Shown here one piece after another: positions 50,103 through 59,313 of a stretch of DNA of 64,000 bases. Below the pieces are notes generated by a model. It was not told the DNA's origin. It saw only the letters and a program-made list of their open reading frames with translations, and did no database searches. Position numbers and translations under genes: made by a program. The stretch's first letter is position 1. Each line of letters starts with the position of its first letter. The stretch lies in the NCBI RefSeq assembly GCF_003340555.1, contig NZ_QPLJ01000008.1, forward strand, positions 1 to 64,000, read 5' to 3'. Origin of the DNA: Jannaschia formosa (GTDB lineage: Bacteria; Pseudomonadota; Alphaproteobacteria; Rhodobacterales; Rhodobacteraceae).

Positions 50103-50969
50103 ATGCGCTGGAAGGGTCGGAGGGGCAGCCTCAACATCGAGGATCGGCGCGGCCGCATCCATCGCGGCGGCGGCATGGCCGGGGGCGTCGGCGGGCTGGG
50201 TCTGCTGGCGATCCTGCTGATCGGCTGGTTCCTCGGAGTCGACGTCTCGCCCCTGATCGGCGGCGCGGGGCAGGGGCCGCAGACGGGCGGCCCGGTGGAG
50301 ACCCGCGCGCTCACCGAGGCCGAGCGTGCGGAGGGCGAGTTCGTCTCGGTCGTCCTCGCCGACACCGAGGAGGTCTGGGCCGATATCTTCGACCGCCAGG
50401 TCGGAGAGCCCTATCAGCCCGCCACGCTGGTCCTGTTCAGCGAGGTCACGCAATCGCCCTGCGGCGGCGCCTCGGGCGCGACGGGGCCATTCTACTGCCC
50501 TGTCGACCGCAGGGCCTATCTCGACACCGCCTTCTTCACGACGATGGAGCGGCGGCTCGGTGCGGGCGGCGACTTCGCGGCCGCCTACGTCGTGGCCCAC
50601 GAGATCGCCCACCATGTCCAGAACCAGCTCGGCATCCTCGGGCAGGCAAACCGGATCCGCGCCCAGTCGAGCGAGGTCGAGAGCAACGCGATCTCGGTGC
50701 GGCTGGAGCTTCAGGCGGATTGCTACTCGGGCATCTGGGCGCGCAACGCGCAGGACCGCTTCGGCACGCTGGACCGCGGCGACCTAGAGGAGGCGGTCAA
50801 CGCCGCACGTCAGATCGGCGACGATACGCTCGCCCGCGAGGCGGGGCGCGTGGTGCGACCGCATACCTTCACCCACGGCACCTCGGAGCAGCGTGCGCGG
50901 TGGTTCGAGATCGGCTATGAGCAGGCGGATATCCGCGCCTGCGACACCTTTTCGGCCGAGCAACTCTGA
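50103..50969 (+). CDS. YpfJ-like neutral zinc metallopeptidase
   Basis: This 288-residue membrane-anchored protease starts MRWKGRRGSLNIEDRRG, has one hydrophobic segment near residue 35 (GVGGLGLLAILLIGWFLG) and the zinc motif HEIAHHVQNQLG at 166. A downstream Glu in VESNAISVRLELQADC acts as third ligand. The PF04228 family (YpfJ) is presumed periplasmic. ATG 50103 follows AAGGAG; an upstream ATG at 50085 is weaker. Confidence 0.9.
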   Translation: MRWKGRRGSLNIEDRRGRIHRGGGMAGGVGGLGLLAILLIGWFLGVDVSPLIGGAGQGPQTGGPVETRALTEAERAEGEFVSVVLADTEEVWADIFDRQVGEPYQPATLVLFSEVTQSPCGGASGATGPFYCPVDRRAYLDTAFFTTMERRLGAGGDFAAAYVVAHEIAHHVQNQLGILGQANRIRAQSSEVESNAISVRLELQADCYSGIWARNAQDRFGTLDRGDLEEAVNAARQIGDDTLAREAGRVVRPHTFTHGTSEQRARWFEIGYEQADIRACDTFSAEQL

Positions 50970-51024
50970 CCGGGCGCGATTGACGCCCGTCACGCCCGGC
51001 GCTACGCCCGGAAGCGGCGATCGG

Positions 51025-51110
51025 GCCCGTGTGGCGGAATTCGGTAGACGCAGCGGATTCAAAATCCGCCGCCGCAAGGCTTGCCGGTTCGAGTCCGGCC
51101 ACGGGTACCA
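51025..51110 (+). tRNA. tRNA-Leu(CAA)
   Basis: The class II tRNA has the acceptor strands GCCCGTG/CACGGGT (a G-U first pair), the anticodon loop TTCAAAA with CAA, a variable arm GCCGCAAGGCTT, TTCGAGT and CCA. It reads UUG codons. It stands alone with no clear terminator. Confidence 0.95.
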
Positions 51111-51750
51111 CGCCGATCCCCCTGAAAATGTGGAAACGATTCGGGCTGCCGTGCTTCCACCGTCGCCCGCCCGGCATCCGGTCGTGCGCAGCGGGATCGG
51201 GCCGGACGGAAACAGACAATTTTCGTAAACGGCCGGACCAGGCCGCAAACCACGCGCCTTCCCGAAACAATTTTCGTCGGGCGATGCAGGCCCGGCCAGC
51301 TCCGACCCACGGGAATATGTGTGAAATAACGGCTTCCATCGCGCGATGGGCGTCATCCAAGGGGGTCGGGGCCCATCCCATTGTTTCCAAACGCGAGAAG
51401 ATCCCCCGAGACTTTTCGCTGAATTTGACGCAAAGGCGGCAGATCAGGGGCCTGGGCGCGGCGGAATTAACCCTCGCTTGCCGCAATCCTCTTCCTCGGC
51501 GCCTCCCTATGGGCTAATTTCAAGGCACGCCCAACTAAAGGGGGGCGAAGTCTGCTGGCCACGGGGGTGGCCGCGTTTGACGAGTGTCCTGCCGGACGCG
51601 AGCGACGGAGCGACGGGATTGCCGCCATTCGGCGGAGGCCATGCTCCGGGTCGATCGCGTCCTCTAGCGCCCGTACGCGCGGATTTCCGGTCACGGCAGT
51701 GCGATCGACCTCCTTTTCGGGCCCCAAGGACCGAGCGGAGTGCCGTTGCC
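51111..51750. other. Long leader region before the Hint/RTX gene
   Basis: No supported gene lies in these 640 bases. An 11-bp direct repeat ACAATTTTCGT occurs at 51216-51226 and 51267-51277. TTGACG at 51425 may be a -35 element, but no convincing -10 follows. The rest is GC-rich and could hold promoters or a long untranslated leader. Confidence 0.5.
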
Positions 51751-51873
51751 ATGATGTTCCAGAGACCGAGCGACCAGACCGGCCTCAGCCGGACCGGGCC
51801 GCCGGTCGGCCATCCGTTCCCTCGTTTTTCCCGTTCGGCCGTCGCGCGCGGCCTGCAACTGCGCGCGCTTTAA
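51751..51873 (+). CDS. Possible 40-residue peptide just upstream of the Hint protein
   Basis: ATG ATG at 51751, nine bases after a GGAG, opens a frame of 40 codons starting MMFQRPSDQTGLSRTG and ending LQLRAL, with its stop (TAA) overlapping the ribosome-binding site of the Hint gene. It is rich in Pro, Arg and Ser. It may be a leader peptide or a chance frame. Confidence 0.3.
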   Translation: MMFQRPSDQTGLSRTGPPVGHPFPRFSRSAVARGLQLRAL

Positions 51874-51884
51874 GGAGCCCTGCC

Positions 51885-53657
51885 ATGTCCGACACGCCCA
51901 CCACGACGATCCCGGATACCCCGAAGACCACGATCGACTTCGACGGCCTGACCGACGGCACATCGGTCACCGATCAGTATGCCGGCCAGGGCGTCACCGT
52001 CAGCTCCAGCGGCGCCAATCCGGCAGTCGCGGCCGGCGGCTACATTGCCCCCTCGGAGCCCGGATCCGCCGTCACCTTCGACTTCGACGAGAAGGTCATC
52101 CTGCACGGCGTCACCCTCAGCGACGTCGAGGAAGGGGCCTGGGTCACGGTCTACGACGCCGCCGGCCGGATCCTCTTCCAGCAGAAGTTCACCTCCGGCC
52201 AAGGCGAGTCGCTCGAGATCGCGTTCGAGGTCCCCGGTGCCCGCGAGATGGAGGTCCACTTCACCGGCTCCGGCGGGATCGACGACCTGGTCTTCGTCAA
52301 GGCCATCGCGCCCGACGGAATCGTCAACGGCACCGCCGCGGGCGATCTGATCGACGAGACCTATGTCGACGAGGATGGCGACGTGATCGACGGCGGCGAC
52401 GCCATCGGCGTCAAGGGCACGACGGGCGACGCCGATTTCGTCACCGCCGGCGGCGGGAACGACACCGTCTTCGCGGGCGCGGGCAACGATCACGTGCGCG
52501 GCGAGGACGGGGACGACCTGCTCTATGGCGAAGCCGGGATGGACACGATCACCGGCGGACTCGGCAACGACACCGTCTTCGGCGGCCGCGAGATGGACGA
52601 GATCCAGACGTTCCGCGGCGACGACTGCGTCAACGGCCAGGACGGCGACGACTGGATCTGGGGAGGTGAGGGCAACGACACGCTGTCCGGCGACCGTGGC
52701 AACGACATGGTCTTCGGCGAGGACGGCGACGACTGCGTCCTCGGCGGCGAGGGCGACGACACGCTGACCGGCGACGCGGGCCACGACACGCTGAAGGGTG
52801 GCGAGGGCGCCGACAAGATGGACGGTGGCGCGGATAGCGACCTGATCCGCGGCGCCACCTCCGGCGACACGATCTTCGGCGGCGAGGAGGGCGAGGATTG
52901 CGACACGCTGGACCTGTCCGGCGTGACGTTCACGAAGATCGACTATACCTCCGACGACAAGGAAAGCGGCGTCATCACCTTCGACGACCACACCACCGCC
53001 GAGTTCCACGGGATCGAGAAGATCGTCACGAAAGGCGATGACTGCGATGATTGCGACGACAAGAAGGCGCCGCCCTGCTTCACCCCCGGGACGCTGATCG
53101 CGACGCCGCGGGGCGAGGTTCCGGTCGAGGCGCTGGAGGTCGGCGACCGCGTGATCACCCGTGACAACGGTCTCCAGGAAATCCGCTGGATCGGCCGCCG
53201 CGACCTGACCGCCGCCGAGATGCTCGCGACCGAGGCGTTCCGCCCGGTGATGATCCGCCGGGGCGCCTTGGGCCACGGCTTGCCGGAGCGCGACATGATC
53301 GTCTCGCCGCAACACCGCGTGCTGATCGTCGGCGACGACGCCCTGCTCTACTTCGAGGAGCGGGAGGTCCTGGTCGCCGCCAAGCATCTCGTCGGCCGCC
53401 CGGGGATCGAGCGGCTCGCCGCGCGCGACCTGTCCTACATCCACATCATGTTCGACGCCCATCAGGTCATCCTGTCCGACGGCGCCTGGACCGAGAGCTT
53501 CCAGCCGGGCGACAGCTCTCTTGCCGGGCTGCACGACGCGCAGCGGGCGGAGCTTCTGTCCCTGTTCCCGGAACTCCAGGACGAGGACGGGCTGGACGGA
53601 TACGTCGCCGCGCGCCGGTCGCTGAAGCGCCGCGAAGCGGAGCTGCTTGCCCATTGA
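51885..53657 (+). CDS. RTX/Hint-domain protein
   Basis: This 590-residue secreted-type protein has three parts: an N-terminal beta-rich region (GLTDGTSVTDQYAGQGVTVSS; residues 20-140), a central block of RTX repeats (GGGNDTVFAGAGNDHV, GGLGNDTVFGG, GGEGDDTLTGDAGHDTL) and a C-terminal Hint_2 domain starting PPCFTPGTLIATPRGEVP (near residue 395), typical of Rhodobacterales. The Hint Cys suggests self-processing. RTX repeats bind calcium and are usually exported by type I secretion; no exporter genes are adjacent. ATG 51885 follows AAGGAG. Confidence 0.92.
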   Translation: MSDTPTTTIPDTPKTTIDFDGLTDGTSVTDQYAGQGVTVSSSGANPAVAAGGYIAPSEPGSAVTFDFDEKVILHGVTLSDVEEGAWVTVYDAAGRILFQQKFTSGQGESLEIAFEVPGAREMEVHFTGSGGIDDLVFVKAIAPDGIVNGTAAGDLIDETYVDEDGDVIDGGDAIGVKGTTGDADFVTAGGGNDTVFAGAGNDHVRGEDGDDLLYGEAGMDTITGGLGNDTVFGGREMDEIQTFRGDDCVNGQDGDDWIWGGEGNDTLSGDRGNDMVFGEDGDDCVLGGEGDDTLTGDAGHDTLKGGEGADKMDGGADSDLIRGATSGDTIFGGEEGEDCDTLDLSGVTFTKIDYTSDDKESGVITFDDHTTAEFHGIEKIVTKGDDCDDCDDKKAPPCFTPGTLIATPRGEVPVEALEVGDRVITRDNGLQEIRWIGRRDLTAAEMLATEAFRPVMIRRGALGHGLPERDMIVSPQHRVLIVGDDALLYFEEREVLVAAKHLVGRPGIERLAARDLSYIHIMFDAHQVILSDGAWTESFQPGDSSLAGLHDAQRAELLSLFPELQDEDGLDGYVAARRSLKRREAELLAH

Positions 53658-53680
53658 CCTCTGCCGGGTCACCTGGGGGG

Positions 53681-53712
53681 AGGGGCGCGGGGAACCGCGC
53701 CCCTTTCTGTTT
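53681..53712 (+). terminator. Rho-independent terminator after the Hint gene
   Basis: AGGGGCGCGG/CCGCGCCCCT forms a 10-bp stem with a GGAA loop, followed by TTCTGTTT. Confidence 0.8.
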
Positions 53713-53764
53713 GAGAGCCGCGCGATACGTGCTAGGCCCTGTCGGCGGCTGACTCGGAGGCAAC

Positions 53765-54196
53765 ATGCGGCGCTGGCACTTCTACGTCATGGGACTGATC
53801 GCGCTGGTCTTCGGCGCGCTTTCGCTGGCGGAATACGTGATGGTCTCCTACGGCCTCATCGCCGGCTGGCTGGAGTTCTATCCGCCGGAACAGATCCTCT
53901 GGCTCAAGGCCATCCCGGACTGGGTGCACGGCGTCTGGGCCCTGCACGCGACGCTGGCCCTGCTCGGCGCGCTCTGCCTGCTGGCGCATGTGCGGTCGGC
54001 GGTCTGGATGCTGGGCATCTCGTTCATCCTCCTGTTCGTGCTGGCGGTCTGGGCGGTGTTCTTCGCAGATCCGACGATGATCGCGCTGGTCGGCGGCGGC
54101 TGGCTTCCCTGGGTCACGCTGGGGCTGGTGCTGCTGCTCAGCTTCCTCATCTACCTCTACTCTCGTCAGGAAAAGCAGGTCGGCGAGGTCCTCTGA
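53765..54196 (+). CDS. Small four-helix membrane protein, unknown
   Basis: This 143-residue protein has four hydrophobic segments (residues 7-35, 55-80, 85-105, 115-135) and a short charged tail. It opens MRRWHFYVMGLIALVFGALSLAEYVM. No recognised domain or catalytic motif. It precedes the ABC ATPase gene by 56 bases. Confidence 0.75.
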   Translation: MRRWHFYVMGLIALVFGALSLAEYVMVSYGLIAGWLEFYPPEQILWLKAIPDWVHGVWALHATLALLGALCLLAHVRSAVWMLGISFILLFVLAVWAVFFADPTMIALVGGGWLPWVTLGLVLLLSFLIYLYSRQEKQVGEVL

Positions 54197-54252
54197 CCCG
54201 CTTGCCGCGCGGGCGCACCGCTGTTAGCAGCCTCCGACTGAACTTGTCGGGT

Positions 54253-55341
54253 ATGTTGATGGAGCCGCGCCTGCGCATCGAGGGACTGGTCCGCGAGCTG
54301 GGCGGCCGTCGCGTCGTGGACGGCATCGACCTGTCCATCGCGGCGGGGCAGATCACCTGCCTTCTGGGGCCGTCGGGCTGCGGCAAGTCCACCACGCTGC
54401 GCCTGATCGCCGGGGTCGACCGGCAGGATGCCGGGACGATCCGGCTGGACGGGCGAGAGGTCTCGGGCCCCCGCCTGCACCTGCCGCCCGAAGAACGCGG
54501 CATCGGCCTGATGTTCCAGGATTTCGCGCTGTTCCCCCACCTCACCGTCGCCCGGAACATCGGCTTCGGCCTTCCACGTGGCGCTGCCTCGGATGCGCGG
54601 GTGCTGGACCTGCTGGCCCGGGTCGATCTGGCCGGCTACGAGGACAAGTATCCCCACGAGCTTTCGGGGGGCGAGCAGCAGCGCGTCGCACTTGCCCGCG
54701 CGCTGGCGCCGCGTCCTGCGATGATGCTGATGGACGAGCCCTTCTCGGGCCTCGACGACCGCCTGCGCGACGGGATCCGCGACGCGACGCTGGCCGTGCT
54801 GAAGGAGGAGGGGACGGCCGTCCTGCTGGTCACGCACGAGCCGAGCGAGGCGATGCGCATGGCCGACGAGATCGCGCTGATGCGCGACGGGCGGATCGTG
54901 CAGCGGGCGGCGCCCTACAACATCTACAACGCGCCGGTGGACCTGCGCGCGGCGGCCTTCTTCAGCGACGTCAACGTCCTGCCGGGCCGTGTGCACGGGG
55001 CCCTGACCGACACGCCCTTCGGCCAGTTCCTGGCGCCGGGCCTGCCCGACGGGACCGAGGTGGACATCGTCTTCCGGCCGCAGCATGTCCGGCTCGACTT
55101 CGACCGCCATGGGCGCGGCCCGAACCCGACCGCGGCGGAAGGGGCACCCGCGCGCGGTACGGTGTTGAGGGCTCGCTTCATGGGACGCGAGTCGCTGGTG
55201 GAATTCCTGATGGACGACGGGCACAGCCGGGTCACCGCGACGGTGCCCGCGGTGTTCCTGCCCAAGCCGGGCACGGTGCTGTGGCTGTCGATCCGCCGGG
55301 ATCGCTGCTTCGTCTTCCGCCGGTCGCCGGTGTCGGCCTGA
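54253..55341 (+). CDS. ABC transporter ATP-binding protein (iron/polyamine importer class)
   Basis: This 362-residue ATPase has Walker A GPSGCGKST, Q-loop MFQDFALFPHL, signature LSGGEQQRVALARAL, Walker B MMLMDEPFSGLD, H-loop VTHEPSEA and a C-terminal TOBE domain, matching FbpC/PotA-type importers. No permease or binding protein is adjacent, so it is an orphan or works with distant partners. Starts at 54253 (MLMEPRL) and 54259 (MEPRL) are both possible; neither has a strong ribosome-binding site. Confidence 0.88.
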   Translation: MLMEPRLRIEGLVRELGGRRVVDGIDLSIAAGQITCLLGPSGCGKSTTLRLIAGVDRQDAGTIRLDGREVSGPRLHLPPEERGIGLMFQDFALFPHLTVARNIGFGLPRGAASDARVLDLLARVDLAGYEDKYPHELSGGEQQRVALARALAPRPAMMLMDEPFSGLDDRLRDGIRDATLAVLKEEGTAVLLVTHEPSEAMRMADEIALMRDGRIVQRAAPYNIYNAPVDLRAAAFFSDVNVLPGRVHGALTDTPFGQFLAPGLPDGTEVDIVFRPQHVRLDFDRHGRGPNPTAAEGAPARGTVLRARFMGRESLVEFLMDDGHSRVTATVPAVFLPKPGTVLWLSIRRDRCFVFRRSPVSA

Positions 55342-55352
55342 CTGACCTTGGT

Positions 55353-55380
55353 GAGGGGGCCGCACGAGCGAGCCCCCCTC
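55353..55380. terminator. GC-rich hairpin between convergent genes
   Basis: GAGGGGGC/GCCCCCCTC pairs with one bulge around an eleven-base loop, between the ABC ATPase and the DUF882 gene. Confidence 0.5.
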
Positions 55381-55399
55381 CAGAGTCATCAGCCGGAGA

Positions 55400-55975
55400 T
55401 CAGCGGCCCCAGGTCCGCACGGCCCCGCAATCGACATGCGTGAAGTTGGAGCCGGAATAGCGCCCGACGCCGCCCGCGCCGCAGGATTGCGCCGCCCTTG
55501 CCACCTGCGCGACGCTGCGCGAGGATAGCCGGACATCGGCCGCCTGACCGACGAGGTGAAGCGAGTTCCGCGCCACGCCGCCGGACCGGCTGCGCAGCAT
55601 CGCGTTCGTGGCTGGCGAGCGGTAGCCCGACAGCAGAAGGAACGGCTCCGACGCGTCGACCAGGCCGTGGGTGGCCGCGATGATGTCGAGCGTGCGGTTG
55701 TCGATCGCCTTGACCTCGTTCCGGCGCCAGTCGCGGAAGAAGAAGTTCACCTCCGCCAGGGCGTCGGGAATGTAGCGTCCCTCGATCCAGTAGATCGTGT
55801 CCATCGTCTCGCCGGTGCGGGCGTTCGACATCCTGATCCGCCGGATGTCGCCCCCGCCGCGCAGGAAACCTGCGGCCTTGGAGTACGTTGGTGCCGCGGC
55901 GACCGCCGTGGCTGCGAATGCTGTCAGAAGTCCACGGCGCGATAGCGCCGCTCCCGGATTATTCCTGTCCGTCAC
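55400..55975 (-). CDS. DUF882/YcbK-like Tat-exported peptidase-fold protein
   Basis: This 191-residue protein has a Tat signal (SRRGLLTAFAATAVAAAP), then FFFRDWRRNEVKAID and a C-terminal M15-like zinc core (SGYRSPATNAMLR, NSLHLVGQAADV, FTHVDCG). It matches the YcbK/DUF882 family of periplasmic murein-type proteins. It is divergent from an L,D-transpeptidase gene, an arrangement that echoes ycbB-ycbK in E. coli. Confidence 0.9.
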   Translation of the reverse strand: MTDRNNPGAALSRRGLLTAFAATAVAAAPTYSKAAGFLRGGGDIRRIRMSNARTGETMDTIYWIEGRYIPDALAEVNFFFRDWRRNEVKAIDNRTLDIIAATHGLVDASEPFLLLSGYRSPATNAMLRSRSGGVARNSLHLVGQAADVRLSSRSVAQVARAAQSCGAGGVGRYSGSNFTHVDCGAVRTWGR

Positions 55976-56244
55976 GTTGGCCCCATTTCGTTGTCGACCG
56001 TCTTTGCGGCCTCTTACGTCTCATCCCCATGCGACACGGAGGAGGTGACACGATCTGCTCTGATTCTACCAATGCGTACCCACAGCCCGGGCTTTTGAGC
56101 AAGTTTTCGCCAAGCCGTTTCGGCGCCGGAACCAAAAGCCTGTTGCAGTTATGTCTAGCCGGGCCGGTTTAGGAAATCGTGAATGGACTCGCCCTCCCGG
56201 TGACGTACCCTCTCAAGGCACTGCCATCTGAGACGATTTTGACC

Positions 56245-57822
56245 ATGCGCTCCTTTTTGAAAGCCGCCGTCCTGGCGTTTCCGCTCGCCCTCGCCGCGCT
56301 GCCCGCGCAGGCGGCGCCCCTCGTCACGCCGATGCGGCAGGCGGTGGCCGAGGCCGCGAGCGACGACGCCGCCATCGCCGCCTTCTACCGCGGCCGGAAC
56401 TTTGCGCCGATCTGGATGGGCGAAGGCGCGGCCGAGCGGCGCGCGGCCTTCCTCTGGGCGCTCGATTCGGCTTCGGATCACGGGCTTCCGATCGGGCGCT
56501 ACGATCCGCAGACGATCCGTGCCGACTTCGCCGCCGCCCGGACCCCCGCCGCCCGCGGCGCGCTGGAGGTCGAGATGACGCGCCGGTTCCTGCGCTATGC
56601 CCAGGACGTGTCGTCGGGCATCGTCGATCCGCGCCGGGTCGACCCCGGCATCAAGGTCGCCGTGCCCAGCCGCGACTGGCTGGAGCAGATCACCGCCTTC
56701 GCCGAGGGCGATCCCTACCGCTTCGTGCGTGACCTCTGGCCGACGACCCCGGCCTATACGCGCCTGCTGCGCGAGAAGCTGCGGCTGCGCGGGATCCGCG
56801 ATGCGGGCGGCTGGGGTCCGGAGGTGTCAGGCGGCGGCCTCGCCATCGGCGCCTCGGGCGAGGCCGTGGTCGAGCTGCGCAACCGGCTGATCCGCATGGG
56901 CTATCTCCGGCGCAGTGCAGTCGCGACCTTCGACGCTGCCCTGGCGGCGGCGGTGCGGGAGTTCCAGATCGACCACGGGCTCACCCCCGACGGCGAGGTG
57001 GGCGAGGCGACGCTGCGCGCGCTGAACGTGCCGCTGGAGGACCGGATGGCGCAGATCGTCGTCGGGCTGGAGCGTCAGCGCTGGATGAACAAGCCGCTGG
57101 AGCCGCGGCACATCCTGGTGAACCTCGCCGAGCAGCACGCCTATGTCGTCGACGACGGAAAGGTGAGCTTCGACACCGTGGTCGTCGTCGGCGCCGACAC
57201 GCCCGACCGCCGCACGCCGGAGTTCAGCCACACGATGACCCACATGGTCATCAATCCCTACTGGCACGTTCCCCGCTCCATCGCGGTCAACGAATACCTG
57301 CCGGCCCTGCGCCGCGGCGGGGCGCGGCATCTGGAGGTCTATTCCCGGTCCGGCCGTGTGAACCCCGCGAACGTCAACTTCAGCCAGTATACCGCGTCGA
57401 ACTTCCCGTTCAGCCTCAAGCAGGCGCCGGGGCCGAGGAACGCGCTGGGCCGGGTGAAGTTCATGTTCCCGAACCAGTGGAACATCTACCTGCACGACAC
57501 GCCGTCCCGGGACCTGTTCTCGCGCGATCTGAGGACCTTCAGCCACGGCTGCGTCCGGGTCGCGCGGCCGCTGGAACTGGCCTATCACCTGCTCGCGCCG
57601 CAGACCGAGACCCCCGAGGCCGATTTCCAGGCGATCCTGCGCACCGGGAACGAGCGCCGGGTCAACCTGGAAGAGCCGATCGGCGTCCATCTCGTCTACT
57701 GGTCGGCCTGGGTCACGCCGATGGGGCGCGCGAACTATCGCGGCGACCCCTATGGCCGGGACGCCAAGCTGCTGAGCGCGCTGCGCGCCGCCGGGGTGGA
57801 GCTGGCCGAGCAGCGCAGCTGA
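56245..57822 (+). CDS. L,D-transpeptidase (YcbB/LdtD family)
   Basis: LdtD-type enzymes form 3-3 cross-links in peptidoglycan. The 525-residue protein has a signal peptide (MRSFLKAAVLAFPLALAALPAQA), a peptidoglycan-binding domain (VAVIRE-like block near residue 215-260) and the YkuD catalytic core with FSHGCVRVARP, Cys436. ATG 56245 is preferred because it gives a proper signal peptide; an upstream ATG at 56179 would add an unlikely extension. It is divergent from the DUF882 gene. Confidence 0.92.
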   Translation: MRSFLKAAVLAFPLALAALPAQAAPLVTPMRQAVAEAASDDAAIAAFYRGRNFAPIWMGEGAAERRAAFLWALDSASDHGLPIGRYDPQTIRADFAAARTPAARGALEVEMTRRFLRYAQDVSSGIVDPRRVDPGIKVAVPSRDWLEQITAFAEGDPYRFVRDLWPTTPAYTRLLREKLRLRGIRDAGGWGPEVSGGGLAIGASGEAVVELRNRLIRMGYLRRSAVATFDAALAAAVREFQIDHGLTPDGEVGEATLRALNVPLEDRMAQIVVGLERQRWMNKPLEPRHILVNLAEQHAYVVDDGKVSFDTVVVVGADTPDRRTPEFSHTMTHMVINPYWHVPRSIAVNEYLPALRRGGARHLEVYSRSGRVNPANVNFSQYTASNFPFSLKQAPGPRNALGRVKFMFPNQWNIYLHDTPSRDLFSRDLRTFSHGCVRVARPLELAYHLLAPQTETPEADFQAILRTGNERRVNLEEPIGVHLVYWSAWVTPMGRANYRGDPYGRDAKLLSALRAAGVELAEQRS

Positions 57823-57947
57823 TCCGCGACGGATCGGCATGACCCGGCCGGGTCCGGGAATCGCGGCGTCGGGGCGGACCTTTCCGATTCCATGTCGGCG
57901 CCCGGCGCGATAATCCCCCCGTGGGAAACGACCTTTGGGGAGGCGTC

Positions 57948-59057
57948 ATGTTCACGCTGCGAGACATCGCCGAGACACTGGGCCGTCCCCTCGAGGGCGA
58001 CGGCTCCCGGCATCTGCGCCGCGCGGCGGAGCCGGCGGCGGCAGGGCCGGACGATCTCGCACTCGCCATGTCGCCGGCCTATGGCGCGGCGCTGAAAGCC
58101 GGCGCGGCGCGGGTCGCGATCCTGTGGGAGGGCGCGGACTGGCGCGAGATGGGACTGGAGGGCGCGGTGACCGTGCCCCGCGCCCGGCTCGCCATGGCGG
58201 GGATAACCCGCGCGCTCGACCCGGGGCCGGAGCTTGCGGCAGGCATCCATCCCTCCGCCGTGGTCGATCCGACGGCGGAAGTTGGCGCGGATGTCGCCAT
58301 CGGGCCGCTCGCCGTCATCGGTCCGCGGGCGCGGATCGGGGCAGGGACGCGGCTGATGGCGCATGTCTCCGTCGGCGCCGAGGCGATCCTGGGCGCGGAC
58401 TGCCTGCTCCATCCCGGCGTCCGGATCGGCAGCCGTGTCACTCTGGGCGACAGGGTGATCTGCCAGCCGGGCGCGTCGATCGGCGGGGACGGCTTCAGCT
58501 TTGTCACGCCCGAGGAATCGCGGGTCGAGAAGGCGCGCCGCACCCTTGGCGCCGTCGATGAGGTGACGCCGCAGGGCTGGACACGCATCCATTCGCTGGG
58601 GGCGGTCACCATCGGCGACGACGTCGAAATCGGCGCCAACGCCACCATCGACAAGGGGACGGTCGCCGACACACGGGTCGGGCGCGGCACCAAGATCGAC
58701 AACCTGGTGATGATCGGCCACAACAACGTCATCGGCGAGGATTGCCTGCTCTGTGCGCAGGTCGGCCTGGCCGGCGGTAGCCGCATCGGGCACCGGGTCG
58801 TGCTGGCCGGTCAGGTCGGTGTGAACGACAACATTTCCATCGGCGACGACGTCGTGGCGGGCGGGGCGTCGAAGATCTTCACCCGGGTGCCCTCGGGGTC
58901 GGTGATCCTCGGCCATCCGGCGGTGAAGATGGAGACGCAGCTCCAGATCCAGAAGGCCATGCGCCGCCTGCCGCGCCTGTCGGGGCAGCTGGCCGAGCTT
59001 CGTGAAACGGTCGCAAGACTTGTGCAAGGGACGGATCATGACCGATCTGAAGACTGA
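57948..59057 (+). CDS. lpxD: UDP-3-O-acylglucosamine N-acyltransferase, LpxD type
   Basis: This 369-residue left-handed beta-helix protein has an N-terminal uridine-binding-like region followed by hexapeptide repeats ([21 protein letters not shown] and many IG-type turns) and the catalytic His258 in [12 protein letters not shown]. LpxD adds a hydroxyacyl chain from ACP in lipid A synthesis. Housekeeping lpxD usually lies between bamA and fabZ; here it is followed by an ACP and a ketosynthase, so it may be a second, dedicated copy. ATG 57948 follows GGGGAGG. Confidence 0.88.
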   Translation: MFTLRDIAETLGRPLEGDGSRHLRRAAEPAAAGPDDLALAMSPAYGAALKAGAARVAILWEGADWREMGLEGAVTVPRARLAMAGITRALDPGPELAAGIHPSAVVDPTAEVGADVAIGPLAVIGPRARIGAGTRLMAHVSVGAEAILGADCLLHPGVRIGSRVTLGDRVICQPGASIGGDGFSFVTPEESRVEKARRTLGAVDEVTPQGWTRIHSLGAVTIGDDVEIGANATIDKGTVADTRVGRGTKIDNLVMIGHNNVIGEDCLLCAQVGLAGGSRIGHRVVLAGQVGVNDNISIGDDVVAGGASKIFTRVPSGSVILGHPAVKMETQLQIQKAMRRLPRLSGQLAELRETVARLVQGTDHDRSED

Positions 59058-59313
59058 CGAGATCCGCGCGCGCGTCCACGAGATACTGGCCGAGCAGGCC
59101 ATGATCGACCCGGCAAGCGTCACCGACGAGTCGACTCCGCAAGAGCTCGGGATCGACTCCATGGGGCTGGTCGAGGCTATCTTCGCCATCGAGGAAGGCT
59201 TCGACATCACCGTGCCGTTCAACGCCAACGCCCCCGAACAGTCGGACTTCGACATCTCCACCGTCGGCGCCATCGTTCACGCCGTCGAGCGTCTGGTCGC
59301 GGCCCAGAAGTGA
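59038..59313 (+). CDS. Dedicated acyl carrier protein
   Basis: This 91-residue protein has the phosphopantetheine site [17 protein letters not shown] and an ACP-like four-helix length. It overlaps lpxD by 20 bases and its stop overlaps the GTG of the ketosynthase gene. It could carry an unusual hydroxyacyl chain for the LpxD-type enzyme. Confidence 0.92.
   Translation: MTDLKTDEIRARVHEILAEQAMIDPASVTDESTPQELGIDSMGLVEAIFAIEEGFDITVPFNANAPEQSDFDISTVGAIVHAVERLVAAQK

Noticed and set aside
52440-52830. Repeat block resembling a CRISPR-like array in the Hint gene
   Set aside because: The spacing and translation show in-frame RTX nonapeptides, not direct repeats with unique spacers.
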